The notes beneath the pieces are model-generated. The model saw nothing but the letters and a program-made list of their open reading frames with translations, did no database searches and had not been told where the DNA came from. From Congeria kusceri (lineage: Eukaryota; Mollusca; Bivalvia; Myida; Dreissenidae), in contig CM051036.1 of the NCBI GenBank assembly GCA_027627225.1, positions 36,540,426-36,604,425 on the forward strand: DNA of 64,000 bases, given 5' to 3'. Shown one piece after another: positions 10,154 through 22,300 of this stretch; position 1 is the stretch's first letter, and every line of letters starts with the position of its first letter. Both the position numbers and the translations under genes were made by a program.

Positions 10154-13100
10154 TTAGTTGTCTTCAGATTTCATTAGACCACTAATTGGGACAAGAGAGG
10201 CATGACTTTTTCTTGCAGTAAACAGTTGGTGCTGTTTGTATTTACCAGTTCCAGAGCCGACCGGCTTATCCTGAAAATATATCTTAAGTGCTTACAAAGC
10301 AGTGTGCTGAATCTTTTATTTCATATAACAATGTTTTCAGAAATAATGACACTAGGCGCATATATTATGATTCGATCGTAATTTAAATACCTTGCATGTC
10401 AAATTGTATTTCTAAAATAAAGCTATTTTAGATTCAAAGCGACACAACAAATGTATTGAGAATTTTGTCAGTTTAAATAATTGTTTACGAATATATACAT
10501 AACTACTGACGATAAACTTTGATTTCAAAATACTATACATCAACAGATACGATTCAAAGGCAGATACTGCTACTGCTAAGTTTGTGTGTTTTGGGCAATA
10601 TATGAACTCAAAATTAATACATGTACATTATTACGACATAAAATATCCGGACTCACAAACTCCACGCCTACGGTGACGTCATCCTTTTCCATACAGTCGG
10701 GAAGCATTCCAATCCACTTCACAGTTCCATGTTCTGGCCCACTATCACTCCACCATATCACCCGATCTCCAATTGTTAGATTCATCCAATTTCCGTACTG
10801 GGAAGCTGTCGCACCTCTCTTTTCACAGTTTTCCCCCGAATGTACAGAAAGGCCTGATGGCAAGAGCCCGGTGTGTTTCCGTATTCTGTGGATTCCAACA
10901 AACATTGCAGAGTCTGGTGGACACGTAAAAAATCTCTGATTCCGAAAGACTCCATCCGAAGAACCTTTGCCTTGATCAAACTATTAAAGGAATAAACGTA
11001 TGTGTTAATATAAACGGTACTGCCACAATAGTTATGCCCTAAAGATGCTAATGTCAAGGTTCCCAGCCAGCATGAATATATGGGACCCATATGGGTCCAA
11101 TATGAGCTACCATATGGGGCCTGTAAGGGCTAACCATATGGGGCCAAATGGGATTTTGCAAACTGTATTTGTATGGGTCCCAGATGGGTTGCGATATGGG
11201 ACCTATGTGGGTTCCATGCGGACCTAAGATGGGTCCCATATGGGGTACCCATATAGGTCCAATATGAGCTTCGATATGGGCCCTGTATGGGCAATCCATA
11301 TGGGGCCAAATGGGATTTTGAAAACTGCATTTGTATGGGTCCCAGATGGGTTATGATATGGGACCTATGTGGGTTCCATGTGGACCCTAGGTGGGTCCTA
11401 TATGGCGTACCCATATAAGTCCAATATGGGCTTCGATATGGGTCCTGTATGGGCAACCCATATGGGGCCAAGTGGGATTTTGCAAACTGTATTTGCATGG
11501 GTCCCAGATGGGTTACGATATGGGACTTATGTGGGTCCCAGTTGGACCCAAGGTTGGACCCATATGGGTCCGATATGGGCTTCAATATGGGTCCTGTATG
11601 GGCAACCCATATGGGTCCAAGTGGGATTTTGCAAACTGTATTTGCATGGGTCCAGATGGGTTGCGATATGGGACCTATGTGGCTCCCATTTGGACCCAAG
11701 GTGGGTCCTATATAGGCTACCCATATGGGTCCAATATGGGCTTCGATATGGGTCCTTTATAGGCAACCCATATGGGGCCATGTGGGATTTTGCAAACTGT
11801 TTTGCATGGGTCCCATATGGGTTGCATTGTGGTATCCATGTGGGTCATATATGGATCCAAGAAGGGCCCCATTATAGGCTACCCATATGGGACCCATGCG
11901 AAAGGGGTTTTCAAAATCCCACTTGGCCCCATATGAGCTGCCCAATTAGAACCCATCCAGGTTTCGATATGGGTCCTCTATGGGCATCCTATATGGGACC
12001 CAGTTGGTTTTTGCTATCACTGTTTGCATGGGTACCATGTAGGTTTCGTTTATGTAAAGTTCCTGTTTGTTATACATACATGATGCATTGCAAAATACAA
12101 TAAACAATAACTATTCTAAGAATGTTACTCACAAGCTGCAGAGCATATATATATAGTCGAAACGCGATACAGCGAATCGCGATACAACGAAATGACGGGA
12201 TACTACGAATTAGGCTGCCGGGCCCGTCCGTTTTCCGTTTAACTTCGAAAAGATGCGATTCTACGAATTCGCGATACTACGAAGAATGCGTTACTACGAA
12301 CAAATTGTCAGGTCCCATCATAATGTTTGTATAGAAATGTTAATGCGATATTACATATTGTCAAGGAGACTTTTCGCACCTTCTCAAAGAAAATTTCACA
12401 CCTCTGAACAGTCAGTCACCTGGCCCGTTTGTTTGCATCGTTGACAAAGATAGTTGTTAAAAAGTTTATTCTCCTCTTGAAATGATGTACTATGAGATTA
12501 GCGCTTGACTTAATGACTTAATTGCCGATAATATGTTACAGCGAATTCCAAGTCCAAGTCCAAGTCCAGAGTTTATTGCATAAACATTATACAATGTCAA
12601 AGCACAATAAATAATATTGACATGGAGAAGTACACGCTCAATGGAGCATACAACAAGAAAAATTTTAGCATCTCAATAATGACTTTTATAATAATAGTGA
12701 AACATTACAGATATTAAACAGTAAATGAACATTATTGTGCATGGATTGACTATACATGTTTTATTTATAATGCAATACGTACACAATTTTAATGTCAATG
12801 GAATTACCTTAATAAGTGTGCTAATGTTTGTGAACGCTAAGACATGACGCAAATTATTACATAATGGAAGAATATTACGTTAATACCGTATACACACTGA
12901 AAACGTGTAGAGTGAAAAAGGGGCATTTATGAAAATGCCTTAAAACATAATAAATACATTAATATACAGAGAACATAACATGGCACACATACATCATAAC
13001 GTAAGCTAGGCAATGACATGTCTGGTGAAAAAGGGGCATTTACTAAAATGCCTTAAAACATAATATATACATGAATATACAGAAAACATAACATGGCACA

Positions 13101-16100
13101 CATACATCATAACGTATTACGTCAAGGCAATGACATGTCTGGGCGGGCAAATAACCGCGCCACGTGATGTGAACGGACGGCTTTGATCAGCTGATTATGT
13201 GAACAAAGAAAAATCTACTATTCCTAAATGCCGTACTTAATAATACCTTTACATAATGAAAAGTTCGTCCTATATAAAACCACAATACAATGACATAAAT
13301 ATTTTTATGTGGCCATAAAAAAACTATTTATGTACTACATATGTACAATCGATCACTTGTTTTCTTCATGTAAACAAGAAAAATAAACAATCACACACTA
13401 TTCATGAGGGATCTCACTAGGATTTTAAAATAGGAGTCCTGGGACTCCTTCCCCCTAAAAAGTAGGAGTCCCAAATAGAAAAGAAATAAAATTTAAGTAT
13501 GTTACGCACGAAAGTGAATGAAATTTTTACAATTTATACAATATATGACAGTTATAAATAAAACAATAATCATGATAATAATAATTATTATTATTATATA
13601 TATTATTATTATTCTTTATATTATTATTATTCTTTATATTATTATTATAATATATATTATTATTATTATTTATATTATTATTATTATTTATATTATTATT
13701 ATTCTTTATATTATTTTTATTGGGTTATGTAATTTTAATGATAATATATAATACTTAATCATGTCTTATAAAACAATATTTTTTATACGAATATTTAATT
13801 TTAAAACAGGTAAATTCTGAACAACTAGTTGACTGCTTTGTAATGTGTAGGCCTAGTAAAATGTTATGATGCTGCGATTACAGTAAAGCATAAGTTACTG
13901 TCAAGTAGAGTAATTGTGAAACAGGTTAACAACACAAAATGTAAAAAGGATATTAAACACCAAAGTATGTGTTTGCATGTGTTTTACAAATGTTTGTGAC
14001 CTGTAAAATCGGCGACGAAATTTTTTGTGATATCGCGAAAATATGTGACGTTGCAAAATTTTGTACTTAAATTACCGCCAATATTGTTAATTTATGTCTT
14101 GTCATAGGTGTTATATACTAGAAAGTTCCTTAATGTATGATTATTGATCGATGCTTTTATATTCCTGCCAAAATTCAGCCCTAGATTTTCGTATAAAATT
14201 TCTGTCAAAACAAAAAACTCCTATCACCATATTACTGAGATTTACAGTTGTTGTTACCGGTATTCATTAAATTGGATTGGCAATATAAATTAATTAAATC
14301 ACCTGAAGCTGTTTTTCACTCATTTTAACAATGCTGTTTGTGTTAAGTTGTCAAATACGTTCCAAACTGTTCTTAATTGAGGACGCCTTTTGTCACATTT
14401 CGGCGATTTCGCACATTCTAATTGACTTGTGCATTAAAGCACAGCAATTAGTGATAAATTTAATTTACCAATGAAAATTAACAGTAACTGTCTGGAATGG
14501 TGTGGGCGGAGCTAAGGGACTGCTGTGGGCGGAGCTAAAGGACTAGACTTTGACAGCTGCAGTGTGTACAGGGGCCGACATTGATTTTATCGCGACTACT
14601 GCCGAGTTTACTGCAGGCACTTATGTATGTGTTAAGAAACAGGGTATACGCAGTAAACCAAAAAGCATGCGTCACAAGGACTCTTGGCATCGGTTTGACA
14701 TGCGTCCTTTTGAAAAAATATGCGTCCAATAACGCTTGATTTTGCGTTTCCGATATCCCTAAATAAATTATTATGACATTTTGGCCTGTGTTTAAAAAAT
14801 GGACCATACCATTTAGATCATATTAACTAGTATAGAAAGATACAATTCTGTAATAAAGCATGATTGTGAAATGCACACATGTGGCACAATAAAACAGCAA
14901 TCAAAGAATTATGAGTAAATTCAGAAAAATGTAAAAGCCAAACACAGTGTGGACACACCTAACACTTGAAGTGACTCTATAGTACACAGCCTTTACTGGT
15001 AATAAAAAAGGTATGATAATGGAATCAAATGCGAGTCAACTCCACCAGTAGATATACCAATCTTGCAGTATTGCATAGTATGGACCAATTAACCTAACAA
15101 AGACGTTTTAGTATAACTATATTATCAGAATTTACAAAAATTATTGTAAACATGTAAATATATGCCTCCGGTCCAGAATACAACATAATATATAACAGTT
15201 ATAATGCATACTGAAATATACCACCTTGCGTTCATAATATTGATAATATTTTATGTAACTGGCACAGAATACAGCATATATAACAGTTTCAATTCTTGTA
15301 AATTCCAATAGACAACTGTGTTATCATAGAATCAATACAATGTATTTGTCTGGCCCAGAATACACCATATGTGTATAATATGGTTTCAAATCAATTCAGA
15401 CATACCATTGTGTTTTCATATTGTAAATACAATTTATATATCCAACCCACAATACAACATAAACAATTTCAAACAATTCAGATAGTTGTGTTTTCAAAAG
15501 CGTAATAGAAAAATGTATTGTTCCGAATTACAGTACCTCATAATTATAACAGTGCAATACAAAACAATTCAAATAGGCCAATGTGTTAACTTATAAATAT
15601 CTATTAAGCATAGATTGAGATATATAGTAATACAATACATTTACATTCACAATAGACTACTGTCAAGCAATTACACACGCATTATTATTTTCAGTAGGTA
15701 AGCCTGTTATTTTGATACACGTCCTTGCATATACCATTGTTATAAAACATTTGAGAATGGTCACAAGACTAAGACTCACAAACTAATTCAAATATGAAAA
15801 TAGTTAGTGTTGTGTTAATTTGTAAGAGCCACATCTCAATGATACTTACTTGATCATGCATTAATATTCAATATGTAAAAACGGTTAACACTTTCTCACA
15901 TTTAATACCGAGCCTTCATTAAACAACAATTGATTAAAAACATAAAGCATGATCAAGATAAAGTAAAATATAAGTGGAATCAAACTGTAAGCTAGCAATT
16001 CTAAACTATCAAGTATTTGTAAAAAATATTTCAATATTTAAAAAGTTCTGTTTGTTTAACTAAACCGTTTCGAAAGAATATTAGCATATAATCTTTTTTA

Positions 16101-19100
16101 AACATGTTAAATCTTAAGCCTGAAAATATTACAGGGAATATGTGAAATAACAAGAGCTGTCTAGGACAGTGCGCTCGACTAGTCACTCCACCTAAATTCT
16201 TTGATAGTATAATATATTCTGTCAGTGACCCACATGGGATAACTTGTTGGGGACCTATTTAGGCTTTTTTTGCTTGGACCCATATGGACCGTCTTGTTGG
16301 GCGCCCAATTGAACTTTCTTGCTGGGACCCATGTGGGCTGTTTTGATGGGATACATATTGGGTTGCTTGTTGGGACCCATATGGGCTGCTTGTTGGGAAC
16401 CAATAAGGGGATGCTCTTTGTGACCCATATGGGCTAGTTTGTTGGGGACCCATACGGGCCTTCTTGCTGGGACCTATATAGGCTTGCTTGTTTGGTACCC
16501 ATATTGTCTCTCCTGCTGGGACCCATCTGATATTGTTGTTGTTGACCCATTTGGGCTGTCTTGCTGGGACCCATATGGACTTACTTGTTGGGGACCTATA
16601 TGGGATTTTTTTGTTGGGACCCATATGGAGCTCTCTTGGTTGGCACCCATTTGCGCTTTCTTGCAGGGACCCATTTGGGCTTGCTTGCCTGGGACCCAAC
16701 TGGGTCTGATATGGGCAATACAAAGCATATGGGTCCCACATGGGGCACATGTGGTGTATCAGCCCAGGTATAGCCCATATCGGTCCATATGGGCATGCTT
16801 GCTGGGTTATTACCTACATAAGTACCGTGGATGTAAAGTGGATGTAACATGGACAAAACAACTAATTTAAGTGGAGCTGCGGCTAGGGACTGATAGTTAA
16901 TACAGCGTAACACCAGAAACAACTAGGATGTTGAATCATGGCCCGAAATTATCAGTATCTGCGGATGAAGCTGCATCGCCATGCAAACGGAGGCCAGAAT
17001 AAGTGAAAGAAAATACATGGAAGGCAAGGAAGACAAACGGGGCCAAAAAGTACCGTGGCATTTACAAGAATGTGGGGATGGCTTATAATGCTCGCCAAAG
17101 CAGTCTTTGTAATATTTTACGTACAATTTAAACGTTTGCTAATTGTTGCACATTCGAATGTGTTTTTGAGGTATATGACATAGCATAATTGAAGTCTGCA
17201 TTATGTATTGACCAATGAGAAATATGTCTGGCTTTGTTGCTTTTTACACATTTACTGACTTTTTTTTACCAGAGCTTAAGACAATTCAGAATAGTGTCAG
17301 TCAGTTTTACAGACCGGGGTGACAGAACAATTGCTGTTCCTAATGCCACGAACATTTGTGAAATAAAGCAAGATAATACTTGTCCAAAATTAGTTTATTA
17401 TAATAATTTACTTCTATCGAAGTAAGACATGTTAGTATGCTAGAAACGTTTTAACGTGGTTATTTTATATGAACACACAATCTGCATTGAAATTAGATTT
17501 AATTTAATTTAATAATAATATGTACACCCACTCTGTTCAACATATAATAAGTTTAACGTATAGCTGCTAAGAGCGTCAATTTTGTTGGAACCAAATGAAT
17601 ATGCTTCGTTTTAATAAGAACAAAGTACTTATCGATTATCAGAAGTTGACCACTGCCCCATGCACTTTAGGACATTTACTTGTAAAAGCTGCAATCTTAC
17701 TTAAACAGCAATAATAAGAGTTTGTTGATAAAACACACACACACAGTGATCAAAATCTGGCGTCAACTTGTACTCGATACCGTACAATTTAGAAATTGGA
17801 TCACTTAAATGTCTAAATATTTTATCGAAATTTTCACAACAACGTCTTCACATATTAAGCGCTTGTTTGAAGAATTTGAACTATACAGTATCACATTTAC
17901 CAAACAGGTTTTTGCTAAAGATATCCAAATTGTCGGCTTTAAACCGACCGTTTATCTCGGATTGGTTTATTTTATCAGTATATTACAACATTATCTCGTT
18001 TACACTATATATAGGGCACACACACACACAAAAGGCCCGTTTCTGGTCTCCCGACCGACCCTTTACTTTGGCTTCCGACCCTACATATTTTTGGTAAAAA
18101 AATAATATAGACCGAAAAAGACTGTTACCATGTACAACACAAACCATTCTCCCATCAAAAATAAATAAATAAAATTAAAAAAAAATCCGTACCTACCGAC
18201 TCATATTTTGTTGAGCATGAGACCAGAAACGGAACTTTTTTTTCGGCCTAATCATTTTTCTCAGAAGGAAGTGGATCGATCGAAAGCTGTTGAATGTTTA
18301 CCCTTTTCCGGCCTATAATTTATTACTGGTGTCGCTTAATCGGGACAACATAATTATGCAGTGCTACGAATGACAGTTTATGGCCATGGCCAAAGACTTT
18401 TAGTCCACGAAAATTGAATTATCGCTTCGATCATATAGTGACGATTGTGTTTTGTGGTGATCTTATTGGAATACGCTAATTGCCATATTAAATTAAACGA
18501 CCTCAAACGCTTCTTGAGAATGTCTCGATTTGGCCAAATGCTTTTATTCATTGGTTTTAATTCTACACGCATAATTAAATACTAGTCTGAAATGTACTTG
18601 AAGTGCATTTTATTTGCTATTGCTGAAGTGCATAGTATTTGTGCATTTTATTTGTTGTTGTTATGTATAATACTATTGCGTTCTTATAATTATGCCAAAC
18701 TATATGTGTCAGTCAACTGTCATGCGTTTTCAGGTAAAGCAGACCAGAACTTACCACATATTCAACTCCAAAATACACTCCTCGGAACCCATCTACGTAA
18801 CCTTTGTATCTTATTACGCCCACCAAGTCATTAAACGATGCCTTATCGACAACGTCGACATAATCGTTTACTTGCAACTGCAGGCTTTCTTGCAAACCGC
18901 TCTTATTCCGAAATATCTGAAAACGTTCCTGACACGTGGGCACTGGCTCCAAAAGGTCGCATACGTCTCCGGAAATGTATTCGAAGTCTTTGCGTGTACA
19001 GTGAACTTCTATGTTTTCAGAACTTTCTAAAACGCATATTGTCGCTTTAGCTGACGTATCTGTGTACGCATAAATCTGTTTTAACAAACTCCCTTGCAAA

Positions 19101-19195
19101 ACATCTACTTTACACTTTGTGCGCCGAAAAACACCACGGGTCTTCGGCATTCCTTTGCAAGTTGTTGTTAACATACACAATAGCTCGCATGTCAT
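10154..19195 (-). CDS. CYLD-like protein with two CAP-Gly domains and no USP domain
   Basis: Three exons read as one 293-aa protein: 18755-19195 (147 codons, ATG at 19195 with an in-frame TAG upstream), 10657-10980 (108) and 10154-10270 (38 plus TAA). All junctions are phase 0 with good donors (GTAAGT, GTGAGT) and acceptors. The stretch CDLLEPVPTCQERFQIFRNK followed by LQVNDYVDV matches the N-terminal region of the deubiquitinase CYLD. CAP-Gly 1 spans the first junction (GVIRYKG, GVYFGVE, then SDGVFRNQRFFTC); CAP-Gly 2 spans the second (LTIGDRVIWW, GTVKWIGMLP, VGVEF, GSGTGKY). CYLD CAP-Gly domains bind partners such as NEMO. The third CAP-Gly and the ubiquitin-protease domain are absent: the frame stops soon after domain 2. 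The protein could be a non-catalytic CYLD paralog or a regulator of ubiquitin signalling; alternative downstream exons cannot be excluded. It shares a divergent promoter with MRPL38. Confidence 0.85.
11053..12030. repeat. ~160-bp satellite built from CCCATATGGG sub-motifs
   Basis: Five to six copies of a unit of about 149-162 bp in intron 1 of the CYLD-like gene. Each copy contains GGATTTTGCAAACTGTATTTG and several near-copies of GGGTCCCATATGGG. The spacing of GGATTTT is 162, 162, 149 and 161 bp. The palindromic core and lack of stops create long open frames on both strands (11369-12103 plus, 11130-11699 minus) rich in Met-Gly-Pro-Ile-Trp; these are composition artefacts. Confidence 0.9.
12153..12305. 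repeat. degenerate CGATACTACGAA repeats
   Basis: Five or more imperfect copies of GCGATACTACGAAT-like motifs in both spacing classes around a GC-rich GGCCCGTCCG segment. This resembles a DNA-transposon end, but no partner inverted repeat was found. Confidence 0.5.
12912..13141. repeat. tandem duplication, 113-bp unit
   Basis: Two adjacent copies of a segment beginning GTGAAAAAGGGGCATTTA and ending GGCAATGACATGTCTG, starting at 12912 and 13025. They differ by a few substitutions and a small insertion (ATTACGTC) in copy 2. Confidence 0.85.
13569..13745. repeat. ATT-rich microsatellite
   Basis: Interrupted (ATT)n with TATATTATTATTATTCTT sub-units. The poly-isoleucine frame over it is an artefact of the repeat. 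Confidence 0.9.
13746..16214. other. intron 1 of the CYLD-like gene, repeat-poor part
   Basis: No exon recognised. It holds a duplicated GTGGGCGGAGCTAA motif (about 14501 and 14526) and a run of ~110-bp diverged repeats at 15160-15640. The short frames at 14535-14807 have no family signature. Confidence 0.5.
15160..15640. repeat. diverged tandem repeats around CCAGAATACAACATA
   Basis: Four or five degenerate copies containing CCAGAATACAACATA-like and AACAATTCAGATAG / TTGTGTTTTCATA-like motifs at roughly 100-120-bp spacing. Divergence is high, so this is an old array. Confidence 0.55.
16215..16800. repeat. ~25-bp minisatellite with GGGACCCATATGGGC core
   Basis: More than twenty irregular units of about 24-27 bp, typically TTGTTGGGACCCATATGGGC, with substitutions throughout. 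The array ends with a run lacking the linker (CATATGGGTCCCACATGGGG). The core is the same palindromic CCCATATGGG as in the 11053-12030 satellite, in the same intron, but with a different linker. Open frames across it are repeat artefacts. Confidence 0.9.
16831..18030. other. intron 1 of the CYLD-like gene, unique part
   Basis: No exon, RNA gene or clear repeat recognised, apart from a short (CA)n run at about 17742. Confidence 0.4.
18031..18242. repeat. MITE with AAAGGCCCGTTTCTGGTCTC ends
   Basis: About 210 bp. The left end AAAGGCCCGTTTCTGGTCTC is matched by the inverse GAGACCAGAAACGGAACTTT at the right end. The interior holds CCGACCCTACATATTTTTGG and, inverted and diverged, CCGTACCTACCGACTCATAT. 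No coding capacity. Confidence 0.7.
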
Positions 19196-19391
19196 TTTCC
19201 AGGAATAAAACGTTTTGATTTCTTTCTACGCCTACATACAAATACAGTTTATTGACAATAACTTACAAAATCGCTGTAGTTTAAATATTGACTTTATCTT
19301 AGATATAGCATCCAGATAACATATATCACGATTGCGCAATATCACAGTTGTACACTGTGGTATCGTTTTTAAGGATGAGTTTTTCCCAAAC
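19196..19391. promoter_or_regulatory. shared divergent promoter of the CYLD-like gene and MRPL38
   Basis: Only 196 bp separate the two start codons (19195 minus, 19392 plus), so initiation of both transcripts must lie here, unless either gene has an upstream non-coding exon. No TATA box was seen. A perfect C/EBP palindrome is at 19331-19340. Confidence 0.6.
19331..19340. promoter_or_regulatory. perfect C/EBP consensus site
   Basis: ATTGCGCAAT, the optimal palindromic C/EBP binding site, 52 bp upstream of the MRPL38 ATG. A second perfect copy occurs at 48743-48752 upstream of CEBPG. Confidence 0.5.
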
Positions 19392-22300
19392 ATGGCGACA
19401 TTCTTGCTAAAAAATACATTTGTTTTAAAGCGGTTAAACCTTTGTGACAAGGTTCTCATATTACAGAATGTTAGAACAGCATACAAATATAGACATCGAG
19501 GTTTGCCACCTGAGTTGGCAAAGTCCTGGAAACAAATAAAAGAAGGTATTGTTGTCATTACTCTCATTGACGGTCGTGTTACTATGGGTTACAATGCACT
19601 AATTTATCATAAAAGGGGAGAATTAGAAAAGACATTGAATGAATTAAATGGATGGCGTCAGACTGTATCGCTGTACTTGAACTTAACATATCAAGATGTA
19701 TAAGTTTAAACATTCACGAGAATTAAAATAAAATGATTTAAAATAAATTGATGTTATTTCAGGGCTAATGCACCAGTTTTAGTGAATTAGGGACGATACG
19801 GACCATGGACTATACGGACCAGACTGTACGGCCCAGATTTGCGGACCATACGGCCCAGATATGCGGACCATACGGACCATGTCTGAAATAATATTCATTT
19901 CGTGTTCCTTCAATATTGTATTAATAAATTTAATAAAATATTAAAGTTTCTGTAATTACACGGCATACATTTACGTTATTGCGTCGTTTAATGACAACAT
20001 ACTTGTTTAAATTTGAACATTTGAACATTTGCCGACCATACGGACCATGTCTTAATCAATAAGTATTTCATGTTCATTCCAGAGTGTAATTTGAGGCACA
20101 TATATATAAAACACGTCTAAACAAATACATATCTATGTACAACAAATATCAATAGAAAAAAATACAAGCAAACAACCAAACAGACATATACACAATGTAC
20201 CTTTACACTCAACCGTTCACACAGGTCCATACAATCTACAACACTCATTCAGCAACTCACTCGTACATATTTCTCTCTTCCCGTAGCGGTCCCAAGCCGC
20301 CCACAAATGCCCTTGGACGGCACGGGTTTGTTTGCTCTGGTGGCGCTTTAACTTCTTCTCTTTGATGAGCTGACATTGCATCTGCACCTCGTTCGCTTCT
20401 TCGTACAGCAGGGTGATAAGTAGGTAGAAGGACAGATTCCCCTTTTTCGCCCTGCGGTTAAGGCGGTTATGCCATCCCTCAACGTCGTTGTTAGTTCGCA
20501 CTGATCGCCCGTATACCGACCAGTTTTCGACTGTCCATATGCTGTTGCTCATCCAAGTTTGATCAACATAAGCGAAGAAGGGGGCTAATTGGTCGCTTTG
20601 ACCTTTTTCCCTGATATTTGCAAACGCGGGACGGATGTCGGCTGGTGGCAGAAGAGGGAGCGCGAAGGTCTTCCGCAGCATCTTGTATACTCTATCCCTA
20701 CTCTCGTAGGCTGTCCTGAGACCAAGTTCTTGGCACTTTCGCCACAATGCTTGGCCGAAGTGGAACGCACAGCCCTTGATTTCAGGATCCGTGTAGACCT
20801 TTCGAATAGCCTGCCAGAGACCGGCCTCAAAGTCGACCACGAACGTTGTCACTTTGGTTTCGCTTAGAAGCGAGTTCACTTTCTGCAACACCTGAAATGA
20901 TAATAATAACAATAATAATTACAATAAACCATACTGATAATAGCATTATTTATAAAATGTGATTAAATATATATATAATATAAGGTGATAAATTATCTGT
21001 AAACTATACTGTTTAGATACCTGTTTGTAATCTCTTCGTTTCCTCCCAGTCATGAGGACGAAGCACAGTGGTAGCTGTTTTATTACATCTTCGTACTTCA
21101 CGAAGCCATGGATTGAAAAGAGTTGCGTTATCGGCGATTTCACCACTTTGAACGTTCCGTCCATATACCATGTCTTTGCCTTCGACAGCAGCTCCAGCTG
21201 CGTATCCGTCGCTAGAATGACGTGTCTCCGTTCCTTTACCGTGACCGTTCCCCTGTAGAACGGTTCGTTGATCGCATTGTTCAGGTACTGTTCATCGATC
21301 TGAAAAAGAAATGGATAATTATACATTACCCATTACCCATAAAAAAACAACAACAAAATACACATTTATGGTATGTACAATGGACAAGTTATTTTTTGTG
21401 GAATGATCTATGTGTCTGATTTAGCATATGGGATTTATCTTACCTCAAATTCTGTCGACACTGGGTCTTTTGGTCGCATGTTCTTGCGACACCTGTTTGC
21501 GAGTTTGAACAGATTTTGCTCACTGTTTCGAGCACCGGGTGGTAGGTTTGGGTCTGAGAACTCCTCCAACACACGACGGACAATGACGGGTGCAGTCTCG
21601 AACACGTCTCCACGAGCCGCCACTTTTATCTGTAATTAAAAGCGAAACACATATTAGCAACTATTATACTTTTCGACGTTGAAGTAATAAAAAAAATGGC
21701 TGAACATTTTATTTATGATATATGACAGATAAATTAACTATAATTACCTCTTTCGCTTTCTGAACAGCAGTGAGTAGACCGGGATTTGCTGGGTGACTGT
21801 GTCCCCGTGCGCCTTTCACAAAGGCATCCCCAGTTTGCTTTATGACCGCCGGACAACCAGTTCCCCTTCCTCGGACGCTGCATCTCCACTCCGTCACACC
21901 AGAGACCAAGGTTCTCTTCACCACGAACGCATAGCCTTCGCTGGAGACTAGCTTCCGGGAACCTTTCTTAGAACCACCGTCCACCACTGTGTATGTAGGT
22001 GTTCCGTCTATTACGACATCATGGACGGTTTCATCGTTGAGGTCACTGAAAAAAATCATTGTTGATTACTTAGCATTTTACTTTATAGGAATAATACCCA
22101 ATTAATTTAATCAAATAACAAATAATTATGCGATATATATGACTATAGTGATAAATTATTGTATTGTTATAATAAGAAGTAAAACATCAAATAACAAATA
22201 ATTATGCGATATATATGACTATAGTGATAAATTATTGTATTGTTATAATAAGAAGTAAAACATAGGAATGGTATTATTATTTGTATAAAACAACAAATAT

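Noticed and set aside
11130..12103. Long open frames of 123-244 aa on both strands rich in Met-Gly-Pro-Ile-Trp
   Set aside because: They follow from the palindromic CCCATATGGG satellite, appear in several frames at once, and the unit length is not conserved in phase.
13518..13751. 77-aa isoleucine-rich frame resembling a membrane segment
   Set aside because: Translation of an ATT microsatellite.
16259..16870. Open frames of 143-163 aa
   Set aside because: Same cause: a ~25-bp minisatellite with a palindromic core.
19546..19703. Continuation of MRPL38 exon 1 as a 104-aa single-exon protein
   Set aside because: The frame is open to 19703, but a GT donor at 19546 joins in phase to exon 2, restoring the mL38 homology; the extension has none.
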